Assembly: GCA_947489175.1 (NCBI GenBank)
Contig: CANLED010000126.1
Span: 1-6,382 of the forward strand
Reading direction: 5' to 3'
DNA: 6,382 bases
DNA from: Chitinophagaceae bacterium
GTDB lineage: Bacteria; Bacteroidota; Bacteroidia; Chitinophagales; Chitinophagaceae
The notes beneath the pieces are model-generated. The model did no database searches. It was not told the DNA's origin and saw only the letters and a list, made by a program, of their open reading frames with translations. This document shows positions 1 through 5,882 of the stretch, piece after piece (position 1 is the stretch's first letter; every line of letters begins with the position of its first letter). The position numbers were made by a program, and so were the translations under genes.

Positions 1-2694
1 TGCACGCTTCAACACATTTTCTTTTTTATCAAAACTGCCTTCCTCAATCTCCCTAATTTCATCCCTTATTGAAATCAACGCCTCACAAAAACGATCTAAC
101 TCGTCTTTGTCCTCACTCTCCGTTGGCTCTATCATAATGGTGCCTGGTAAAGGAAAACTAAGTGTTGGTGCATGAAACCCATAATCCATCAGCCTCTTGG
201 CAACGTCTTCTGCTTCAATGTCAGCAGATTTCTTAAATGGCCTGAGGTCAACTATGAATTCATGCGCACAAGTACCATTAGTTCCCAAATACAACACATC
301 ATAATGATTTTGCAACCTCGCTCTCATATAATTTGCATTCAAAATTGCATATTCTGTAGCTTCTTTCAATCCATTTGACCCCAACATCCTTATATATGCA
401 TAACTGATGAGCAAAATGCTTGCACTTCCATAAGGAGCAGCACTGACTGCATTGGTTTCTGTTGATGAAACATTGGCAGCACTAATGATGCTGGTATGTC
501 CCGGCAGAAAAGCGGCTAAATGAGCTTTAACACAAATTGGACCCATACCTGGACCCCCACCACCGTGTGGAATGGCAAAGGTTTTATGTAGGTTTAGGTG
601 ACAAACATCTGCGCCTATCAAACCTGGTGCAGTTAACCCCACCTGCGCATTCATATTCGCACCATCCATGTAAACTTGTCCTCCGTGCAAATGGATAATC
701 GCCGTTATATCTTTGATTGTTTCTTCATACACACCATAAGTACTTGGATATGTAATCATGATTCCAGCTAGGTTCTCACTGTGCTGAATTGCTTTTGCCG
801 TCAAATCTTCAATATCTACATAGCCATTATCAAGTGCTTTTACCACCACCACTTTCATGCCTGCCATCACTGCTGACGCTGGATTCGTTCCATGTGCTGA
901 TATTGGTATCAACATGATTTTTCTGTGGTGATCCCCACGTGATTCATGATACCCTTTGATCGTTAGTAGTCCTGCATATTCTCCCTGTGCTCCACTGTTG
1001 GGTTGTAAGCTGCATGCATCAAAACCGGTTACTTCACACAAGTAATCTGAAAGTTCATTCAAAATTTGGGTATATCCCTTTGTCTGCGACTTAGGCGCAA
1101 ATGGATGAATGTTACTCCAACAATCCCAACTCAATGGCATCATTTCAGATGCTGCATTTAATTTCATCGTGCAGCTACCTAAAGAAATCATTGAGGTATT
1201 TAACGATAAGTCCTTGTTTTCCAAGAATTTAATGTACCTCATCATTTTGCTTTCGCTGTGATAAGAATTGAAGACCGGATGACTTAAAAAGGTAGATATT
1301 CTAGTTAACGATGTTGGTATGTTGTTGAGATAATCTTCTTCAGAAATATGAAACGCCCCTAATCCTGATTCATCAAAACAAGTTAACAACTCAAGCAATG
1401 AACCAGTCGTTGTTGTTTCATCAAAACTTATTGCTACATGGGTATGGTCTATTAGACGGACGTTGATGTCTTTGTCTAACGCCAATTGATGTATGGCTTC
1501 TGCCTTGTTTGTTACGACTGTTAATGTGTCAAAATAAGTTGTTGAATGCAGCTGAAATCCTCCTGCAATCAAGGTTCTCGCTGCTGCTTGTGCAAATAGA
1601 GATACCCTGGTGGCTATTTTTTTGAGGCCAAAGGGTCCGTGATACACAGCAAACATGGCAGACATATTTGCCAACAAAGCTTGTGCCGTGCAAATATTTG
1701 AAGTGGCTTTTTCTCTTTTGATGTGTTGCTCTCTTGTTTGCAATGCCATGCGTAAGGCTCTGTTGCCATCTGCATCAATGCTGATGCCAATAATTCTGCC
1801 TGGTATATTTCTTTTAAACTCGTCTTTAGTTGCAAAAAATGCTGCATGTGGGCCTCCATTTCCCATTGGTACGCCAAATCGTTGTGCAGAACCACATGCC
1901 ACATCGGCTCCTAATTCGCCTGGGGGTGTTAACAAAGTTAGTGCAAGCAAATCTGTTGTCATTACAACATAACCTCCTACTGCATGTACTTGGTCGATGA
2001 ATTTTCTGTGGTCTATTAATGCCCCTTTGTCGTTTGGATATTGAACGATAGCACCAAAATAAGTTGAATCAAAAGAAACTTCTTCAACCTTTCCTTTCAC
2101 AATTTCTATTCCAATGGGTAACGCTCTCGTGTATAGAAGATCTATTGTTTGTGGAAAACATTCTTCATCTACAAAAAACTTCGGTCGCTCAATATTTTCT
2201 TGCTTGTTCAATGCATTGAAAAACATTGCCATGGCTTCAGCCGCTGCAGTAGCTTCATCCAACAAAGAAGCATTGGCAATGGGCAATCCCGTTAAATCAC
2301 AAATCATTGTTTGAAAATTCAACAAACTTTCTAGCCTTCCTTGCGCAATTTCTGCTTGATACGGCGTGTATTGTGTGTACCATCCTGGATTTTCAAAAAT
2401 GTTCCTTAAAATGACACTTGGCGTATGTGTGCCATAATATCCCTGGCCAATATAGTTTTTTGCTACAATATTTTTGTTGCCTATGTTTTTAACATGTTCT
2501 AAATAAGCTGCTTCACTCATCGCACTCGGTACTTTCAAGCTTTCATTGTTCCTGATATTAGGAGGAACTGTTTTTGACACAAGCTCAGAGAATGTGTCTA
2601 TGCCGATTAATTTCAACATTTCCTTCTCTTCGGCGGGGGTTGGACCGATATGTCTGCTGCTAAATTCATTATCTTGCTGTACTAGTAGGTTCAT
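1..2694 (-). CDS. gcvP: Glycine dehydrogenase (aminomethyl-transferring), P-protein of the glycine cleavage system; 3' end cut by the window
   Basis: This is the PLP-dependent decarboxylase of the cytoplasmic glycine cleavage system: it removes CO2 from glycine and passes the aminomethyl group to the lipoyl arm of H-protein. The frame is open without a break for 898 codons. The N-terminus carries RHIGP (14-18), followed by ENPGWYTQYTPYQ, LLDEATAAAEAMAMF and GSAQRFGVPMGNGGPHAAFF in the first half-domain. The second half has LGSCTMKLN (505-513), HGTNPASA (from 601), DGANMNAQVG and the PLP-binding site LNLHKTF with the Schiff-base lysine at K704, next to a glycine-rich loop. It is the single-chain form (usually ~950-960 residues) rather than the split GcvPA/GcvPB form, so about 60 C-terminal residues are missing off the left edge. 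The ATG at 2694 is the first start after an in-frame stop at 2730-2728. No clear Shine-Dalgarno is present. It is divergent from the YkgJ-like gene. Family assignment is near certain. Confidence 0.97.
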   Translation of the reverse strand, partial: MNLLVQQDNEFSSRHIGPTPAEEKEMLKLIGIDTFSELVSKTVPPNIRNNESLKVPSAMSEAAYLEHVKNIGNKNIVAKNYIGQGYYGTHTPSVILRNIFENPGWYTQYTPYQAEIAQGRLESLLNFQTMICDLTGLPIANASLLDEATAAAEAMAMFFNALNKQENIERPKFFVDEECFPQTIDLLYTRALPIGIEIVKGKVEEVSFDSTYFGAIVQYPNDKGALIDHRKFIDQVHAVGGYVVMTTDLLALTLLTPPGELGADVACGSAQRFGVPMGNGGPHAAFFATKDEFKRNIPGRIIGISIDADGNRALRMALQTREQHIKREKATSNICTAQALLANMSAMFAVYHGPFGLKKIATRVSLFAQAAARTLIAGGFQLHSTTYFDTLTVVTNKAEAIHQLALDKDINVRLIDHTHVAISFDETTTTGSLLELLTCFDESGLGAFHISEEDYLNNIPTSLTRISTFLSHPVFNSYHSESKMMRYIKFLENKDLSLNTSMISLGSCTMKLNAASEMMPLSWDCWSNIHPFAPKSQTKGYTQILNELSDYLCEVTGFDACSLQPNSGAQGEYAGLLTIKGYHESRGDHHRKIMLIPISAHGTNPASAVMAGMKVVVVKALDNGYVDIEDLTAKAIQHSENLAGIMITYPSTYGVYEETIKDITAIIHLHGGQVYMDGANMNAQVGLTAPGLIGADVCHLNLHKTFAIPHGGGGPGMGPICVKAHLAAFLPGHTSIISAANVSSTETNAVSAAPYGSASILLISYAYIRMLGSNGLKEATEYAILNANYMRARLQNHYDVLYLGTNGTCAHEFIVDLRPFKKSADIEAEDVAKRLMDYGFHAPTLSFPLPGTIMIEPTESEDKDELDRFCEALISIRDEIREIEEGSFDKKENVLKRA

Positions 2695-2744
2695 GTCTAT
2701 ATAATTGGTCTTTTTAAAAGATGTTGCCTAAATCTATGGGATTG

Positions 2745-2752
2745 CAAAATTA
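2745..2752 (-). promoter_or_regulatory. Candidate -7 box of the gcvP promoter
   Basis: Read on the minus strand this is TAATTTTG, an exact match to the TAnnTTTG -7 element of Bacteroidota primary sigma-factor promoters. It lies 50 bases before the gcvP ATG, giving a predicted leader of about 40 bases. No TTG is found 19-21 bases further upstream, so only one of the two promoter elements is supported. In AT-rich DNA an 8-base match with two free positions can arise by chance. Confidence 0.4.
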
Positions 2753-2777
2753 AACAGATTCAATGAGTTTTTGTTTG

Positions 2778-2801
2778 ATTTGAATACGGTTTACTTCAAA
2801 T
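2778..2801. repeat. Inverted repeat, 7-base arms
   Basis: ATTTGAA (2778-2784) is repeated inverted as TTCAAAT (2795-2801) around a 10-base spacer. The arms are perfect and their centres lie 17 bases apart, a geometry that suits a dimeric regulator. It sits 26 bases upstream of the putative gcvP -7 box and about 74 bases before the YkgJ-like gene. There is no T-tract, and the position suggests a DNA site rather than a terminator. The regulator is unknown, and chance is possible at this base composition. Confidence 0.35.
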
Positions 2802-2806
2802 GTGGA

Positions 2807-2843
2807 TTAAATGCGGATAGTTATGTTCATAACATGCATTTAA
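2807..2843. repeat. Nested double inverted repeat, possible operator
   Basis: Outer arms TTAAATGC (2807-2814) and GCATTTAA (2836-2843) match over 8 of 8 bases. Inside them lie inner arms GTTATG (2820-2825) and CATAAC (2828-2833), separated by TT. The two dyads are almost concentric, with unpaired segments of 5 and 2 bases between them, so 14 base pairs could form in one imperfect cruciform or RNA hairpin. The right arm touches the candidate -33 region of the YkgJ-like gene, where a bound repressor could block transcription. No regulator gene adjoins it. Confidence 0.45.
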
Positions 2844-2870
2844 CTTGAATCTTCATTTGTCTTAACTTTA
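2839..2870 (+). promoter_or_regulatory. Weak candidate promoter of the YkgJ-like gene
   Basis: TAACTTTA (2863-2870) matches TAnnTTTG at all fixed positions but the last, with TTTA (2839-2842) about 20 bases upstream as a poor -33 element. If used, transcription would start almost at the ATG at 2875, giving a very short leader. An alternative -7 box is TTCATTTG (2852-2859), which differs from the consensus at one fixed position and would give a leader of about 10 bases. I cannot decide between them. Confidence 0.22.
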
Positions 2871-2874
2871 CATT

Positions 2875-3363
2875 ATGTCTGATTCATTGCTTGAAAATTG
2901 GGAAGCTAAGTCTAAAGAACATACTAAACTATACAAGGGATTTCTGCAGCGAACCCATAAAAATAACGTAATATACAAATTGCCTGACCTTCATGAAGAG
3001 GCTTCTCAAAAGGTGGATTGCCTTTCTTGTGCAAATTGTTGTAAAAATTATTCTCCTCGTTTCAAGACACCCGATATCAAAAGAATCAGCAAAGTTTTGG
3101 GTATGAAGGAGGGTAATTTTATTGATACGTACTTAAAAATTGATGATGAAGGTGATTACGTGCTCATAACCAAACCTTGTCCATTTTTAGGGGAAGATAA
3201 TTATTGTTCAATTTATGAAGATCGTCCTTCAGATTGCAAGCGTTTTCCATATACAGATGAAGATGTGTTCATCAAAAGGCCCGCCATTACCCTTAAAAAT
3301 GCATCATTTTGTCCAATCGTCTATGTTGTATTAGAAAGATTGATAGAAGTCAATAAAAGTTAA
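2875..3363 (+). CDS. YkgJ-family cysteine cluster protein (CxxCxxCC)
   Basis: This 162-residue protein has the signature of the YkgJ / UPF0153 family, grouped in Pfam with the FliB flagellin methylase-like cysteine cluster. It shows C49-x2-C52-x2-C55-C56, then C102 in a CPFL motif, C111 in CSIYEDRP, C121 before RFP, and C146 near the C-terminus, eight cysteines in all. The arrangement is thought to bind an iron-sulfur cluster or zinc; the biochemical role of small stand-alone members is not settled. No signal peptide or membrane segment is visible, so it should be cytoplasmic. Residues 1-45 are charged and lie before the cluster. The ATG is the first start after an in-frame stop at 2863-2865, and no Shine-Dalgarno precedes it. 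It stands alone on the plus strand, divergent from gcvP and convergent with the transporter gene, so the context gives no firm clue to function. Confidence 0.88.
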   Translation: MSDSLLENWEAKSKEHTKLYKGFLQRTHKNNVIYKLPDLHEEASQKVDCLSCANCCKNYSPRFKTPDIKRISKVLGMKEGNFIDTYLKIDDEGDYVLITKPCPFLGEDNYCSIYEDRPSDCKRFPYTDEDVFIKRPAITLKNASFCPIVYVVLERLIEVNKS

Positions 3364-3367
3364 TTAA
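3360..3367. other. Palindrome carrying the stop codons of both convergent genes
   Basis: TTAATTAA is an 8-base palindrome whose centre lies exactly between the two coding regions. Its right-reading TAA (3361-3363) ends the YkgJ-like gene, and its left-reading TAA (3366-3364) ends the transporter gene. The genes therefore abut with zero intergenic bases. There is no room for a separate terminator, so each transcript must end inside, or antisense to, the opposing gene. Confidence 0.9.
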
Positions 3368-4608
3368 TACGTTATCTTTTTTATCGATGGAATTTTAATC
3401 CAGGTGAAAACTACTACGCCTACGGTCATCATGCCCCCAAAAATCACAGAAGGAATCACGCCAAGAAACTTAGCCATAAATCCACTTTCAAAGGCACCTA
3501 ATTCATTGGATGACATGATGAAAATGCTATTCAAAGAAGATACCCTGCCTTTCATGTTTTCAGGTGTTTTTAATTGAAGTACAGTTGAACGTACCAAAAT
3601 GCTAATGCCATCTAAAAGTCCTGATAAGAACAACGCTATTGCAGATATCCAAAACATATTAGACAACCCAAATACAATTATACAAACCCCAAACCCTGCC
3701 ACACAATACATCATGATTTTGCCTTGATTTTTTTGCATTGGGATGAAGTTTATCAATACCATCATGGCTACAGCACCCAATGCTGGAGCTGATCGTAGCA
3801 TACCTAGTCCAGCTGGACCAGTGTGTAAAATAACATCAGAAAAATAGGGGAGCATCGCAGTTGCTCCTCCAAAAAATACGGCAAATAAATCCAACGTTAG
3901 CACGCCTAAAATTTCTTTTGTTCTCCATACAAACCTGAAACCTTCTCGAATATTTTGCAACATTGATTCTACCAAAATCGATTTAACCGGTGGCTTGGGT
4001 TTTATCAGAAAAGCGCCAACGACTGCAAAAATCATCATGACTATCATCAGCGAAAACGTAAAGCTTATGCCAATAACGCCATATAATATGCCCGCTAATG
4101 CTGGTCCACCTACGCCTGCAACCTGCCAAGATCCGCTGTGCCAGGTGATTGCATTTGAAAGCTCTTCTTTGGGAACCAAATTACCTAACAACGCAAATGA
4201 TGTTGGTCCACTAAACGCCCTTGCAATGCCTGATGCAAAAGCAATTCCATAAATTGAACCAAGTATAATGGTATTGCTCAAATGGGTTTTGGCATTGGAA
4301 CTGGTGATGTATGCAAACAAAATGGTCAGGAATAAATTAGCAGCAAAACTGAAAAACAACAATTTTCTTTTGTCACTTTTATCGATGATGTATCCTGAAT
4401 AAAAAGCCATAAAAAAAGCTGGAAAAAATTCAAACAATCCAATGAGTCCTATGCTAAATGGATCCTTGGTGATCTCAAAAACCTTCCAACTGATCAGTGT
4501 TGCCTGCATGGTTAATACCAAGATAAAAAAAAACCTGGCTATGATATAGGTTCTGAATTCTTTGTATTTTAAGGCTGAAAATGTTGGTTTTTTTAAAATA
4601 TTACTCAT
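3364..4608 (-). CDS. MFS transporter, EntS-like (MFS_3 family) exporter
   Basis: This 414-residue inner-membrane protein has the length and hydrophobic pattern of a 12-helix major facilitator. The loop between helices 2 and 3 carries motif A as GYIIDKSDKRK (72-82), and helix 11 contains ELGAFESG (369-376), typical of the EntS/MFS_3 group that includes the enterobactin exporter. A charged segment around residues 200-230 divides the two six-helix halves. Such proteins are proton-driven exporters, but the substrate cannot be read from sequence. No siderophore biosynthesis gene is in the window, so a siderophore role is not supported. The ATG at 4608 lies 35 bases after the kinase stop codon, with no terminator between, so it is probably the last gene of the folK operon. 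An MFS efflux protein with another substrate is equally possible. Confidence 0.9.
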   Translation of the reverse strand: MSNILKKPTFSALKYKEFRTYIIARFFFILVLTMQATLISWKVFEITKDPFSIGLIGLFEFFPAFFMAFYSGYIIDKSDKRKLLFFSFAANLFLTILFAYITSSNAKTHLSNTIILGSIYGIAFASGIARAFSGPTSFALLGNLVPKEELSNAITWHSGSWQVAGVGGPALAGILYGVIGISFTFSLMIVMMIFAVVGAFLIKPKPPVKSILVESMLQNIREGFRFVWRTKEILGVLTLDLFAVFFGGATAMLPYFSDVILHTGPAGLGMLRSAPALGAVAMMVLINFIPMQKNQGKIMMYCVAGFGVCIIVFGLSNMFWISAIALFLSGLLDGISILVRSTVLQLKTPENMKGRVSSLNSIFIMSSNELGAFESGFMAKFLGVIPSVIFGGMMTVGVVVFTWIKIPSIKKITY

Positions 4609-4643
4609 TAAATTAACAACTATTTGGTATTTTTTTAATCTAA

Positions 4644-5276
4644 CTAAGGCAATGAAATATAATGCTGGCTTTCAACATTCTCGTTTTCAATGGCATTTAA
4701 TATCACTTTGAGGTGCTGTGGATTGTCAATAAAATCTGCATTGCTGGCATCAATATACAACGTTTTTATAGGTTGATGTTTTATGTATTGTGTATATGTT
4801 TGTTGAATATTGAATAAATAGTCGTTTTGTATATTTAATTCATATAATCGATTTCTTTTTTTGATGTTTTCTTGCAGCTTAGAAACAGGAGCATGCAAAT
4901 AAATCAATAAATCAGGCTGTAAAATCTGTGGTTGCATCATTTCAAATAATCGCTTATATAATTGAAATTCATCTTCAGGTAAATTCACTTTTGCAAATAA
5001 TAGGCACTTGGTAAACAAATAATCTGACACAGTGGTAGCATGGAATAAATCTTGTTGTACAAGCAAATCTTTTAACTGTTTGAACCTCTCTGCCATAAAA
5101 AACAATTCAACAGAAAAGGCATATTGTCCTGGATTCTCATAAAATTTTGCCAAGAATGGATTCTCTGCAAATTCTTCCAACACCAGCCTTGCGCCTAATG
5201 ATTCTGCCAACATGTTGGCCAATGTTGTTTTTCCAACACCAATATTTCCTTCAATGGCAATAAACTTGTAACTCAT
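4644..5276 (-). CDS. Deoxynucleoside kinase (dNK / deoxyadenosine-deoxyguanosine kinase family)
   Basis: This 210-residue cytoplasmic enzyme should phosphorylate deoxynucleosides to 5'-monophosphates using ATP, the first salvage step toward dNTPs. The P-loop is GNIGVGKT (10-17), near the N-terminus as usual. LEEF (33-36) holds the likely catalytic acid, ERF (63-65) and SDYLF (84-88) occupy the positions of the substrate-site ER and DR(S/Y) motifs, and KKRNR (139-143) is the arginine-rich lid. Length is normal for bacterial members. Which base it prefers cannot be told from sequence. I start it at the ATG at 5276; the TTG directly before it (5279) would add one residue and is less likely. It follows folK by 39 bases and precedes the transporter by 35, all on the same strand. 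Nothing is missing or broken. Confidence 0.93.
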   Translation of the reverse strand: MSYKFIAIEGNIGVGKTTLANMLAESLGARLVLEEFAENPFLAKFYENPGQYAFSVELFFMAERFKQLKDLLVQQDLFHATTVSDYLFTKCLLFAKVNLPEDEFQLYKRLFEMMQPQILQPDLLIYLHAPVSKLQENIKKRNRLYELNIQNDYLFNIQQTYTQYIKHQPIKTLYIDASNADFIDNPQHLKVILNAIENENVESQHYISLP

Positions 5277-5315
5277 CAATTGATTAATTTATATTAGGCA
5301 TGCCCATGTTGGGTT

Positions 5316-5819
5316 CTATGCATGGTTAGTATATTTTATAGCCAAGAGTGTATCCTGGCAATTCTCTAAAAGTTCTTTTACACTTATTTTATGAACTGGG
5401 TCTAAATGGTTTTTCGCAATTTCAGCCAAAGGAATCAATACAAATTTTCTGACTGCAATTCTCGGATGTGGGATGATAAGGGTTTGATCAGACATTATTA
5501 AATCATTGAAATATAATATATCAATGTCTATGGTACGGGCACCATTTTTCTCATAGCGAACCCTTCCAAAAGAAACTTCAATGGCTAAAACCTGCTTCAA
5601 CAAATCATGTGGATTTAATGAAGTTGATATTTTAATTACTTGATTTAGAAAGGCAGCTTGGTTGGTATTTCCCCATGCTTCTGTTTCATAAACATCCGTT
5701 TTATCCTTAACTTCCCCACATAACTCCTCAATCTTCTTAATGGATTCATTTAAAAAGTACATCCGGTCTCCTATATTACCACCTATCAACAAATAAACAT
5801 CATTCATAAAGGATTTCAT
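5316..5819 (-). CDS. folK: 2-amino-4-hydroxy-6-hydroxymethyldihydropteridine diphosphokinase (HPPK)
   Basis: FolK transfers diphosphate from ATP to 6-hydroxymethyl-7,8-dihydropterin, the step before dihydropteroate synthase in folate synthesis. Numbered from the ATG at 5819 (167 residues), the family marks are LLIGGNIGDR (10-19), YETEAWG (44-50), the signature ARTIDIDILYF (94-104) with metal-binding D98 and D100, and HPR...R (118-124) followed by FVLIPLAEIA. All catalytic residues are present and the length is usual. The start is uncertain: ATG 5807, four codons later, gives MNDVYLLIGG, which aligns better with the N-terminus of E. coli FolK, and a TTG at 5822 is also in frame. No Shine-Dalgarno favours any of them. 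It is the first gene of a probable folK-kinase-transporter operon and is divergent from sppA, 46 bases away. Confidence 0.95.
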   Translation of the reverse strand: MKSFMNDVYLLIGGNIGDRMYFLNESIKKIEELCGEVKDKTDVYETEAWGNTNQAAFLNQVIKISTSLNPHDLLKQVLAIEVSFGRVRYEKNGARTIDIDILYFNDLIMSDQTLIIPHPRIAVRKFVLIPLAEIAKNHLDPVHKISVKELLENCQDTLLAIKYTNHA

Positions 5820-5838
5820 CAATCGCGGTAAAGTTCTT

Positions 5839-5846
5839 TAATTTTG
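5839..5846 (+). promoter_or_regulatory. Candidate -7 box of the sppA promoter
   Basis: TAATTTTG matches the Bacteroidota TAnnTTTG -7 element exactly and is followed by TACT. It ends 19 bases before the TTG start codon of sppA, giving a leader of roughly 14 bases. The -33 element is poor: TTTC at 5814-5817, about 21 bases upstream and inside the first codons of folK. Its place in a 46-base divergent gap adds weight. Confidence 0.45.
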
Positions 5847-5851
5847 TACTT

Positions 5852-5882
5852 TAAAACTATAAACATTGAAAAGTTTTTTCAA
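5852..5882 (-). promoter_or_regulatory. Candidate folK operon promoter
   Basis: On the minus strand TTG (5882-5880) is followed after exactly 20 bases by TAGTTTTA (5859-5852). This fits the Bacteroidota TTG-N19-21-TAnnTTTG pattern with one mismatch, the final G to A. It would place the transcript start about 25-30 bases before the folK ATG. The -33 element falls inside the fifth and sixth codons of sppA on the opposite strand. Confidence 0.45.
5866..5882. repeat. Inverted repeat overlapping the sppA start codon
   Basis: TTGAAAA (5866-5872) and TTTTCAA (5876-5882) form perfect 7-base arms around GTT. The left arm begins with the TTG start codon of sppA; the right arm, read on the other strand, supplies the TTG of the candidate folK -33 element. 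As RNA the hairpin would have only one G-C pair and be weak. Confidence 0.4.

Larger units (their letters stand above)
2695..2874. other. Divergent intergenic region between gcvP and the YkgJ-like gene
   Basis: This 180-base AT-rich spacer is the longest non-coding stretch in the window. It must hold the 5' regulatory sequences of both flanking genes. It contains a perfect TAnnTTTG box on the minus strand for gcvP, two inverted repeats (2778-2801 and 2807-2843) in the half nearer the plus-strand gene, and weak promoter-like elements directly before position 2875. The leader expected for gcvP is only about 40 bases, too short for a glycine riboswitch, and I see no riboswitch-like fold. No small open frame here looks coding. 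Confidence 0.8.

Noticed and set aside
172..378. Plus-strand open frame of 68 residues antisense to gcvP
   Set aside because: It lies over the conserved C-terminal region of gcvP, has no plausible promoter or start signal, and its product is composed of unremarkable residues.
1614..1972. Overlapping open frames of 96 residues (minus, 1614-1904) and 105 residues (plus, 1655-1972)
   Set aside because: Both lie wholly inside gcvP in other frames. The gcvP frame is continuous here and encodes conserved motifs such as GSAQRFGVPMGNGGPHAAFF. Neither alternative protein resembles a known family.
2114..2314. Plus-strand open frame of 66 residues antisense to the gcvP N-terminal half
   Set aside because: It is a shadow of the conserved LLDEATAAAEAMAM region; its alanine-rich stretch simply mirrors the complement of those codons.
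2695..2744. Glycine riboswitch before gcvP
   Set aside because: The region between the likely promoter and the ATG is about 40 bases, far too short for a glycine aptamer, and it has no GC-rich stems.
3995..4252. Plus-strand open frame of 85 residues antisense to the transporter gene
   Set aside because: It is opposite well-formed transmembrane helices of the MFS protein and shows no domain of its own.
4609..4643. Terminator between the kinase and exporter genes
   Set aside because: There is a run of seven T on the plus strand (A on the transcribed sense), but no stem precedes it in the minus-strand transcript, so it does not fit an intrinsic terminator.
4654..4661. Separate promoter for the exporter, with TATATTTC on the minus strand
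   Set aside because: The box has one mismatch to TAnnTTTG, lies inside the kinase coding region, and no TTG is found 19-21 bases upstream.
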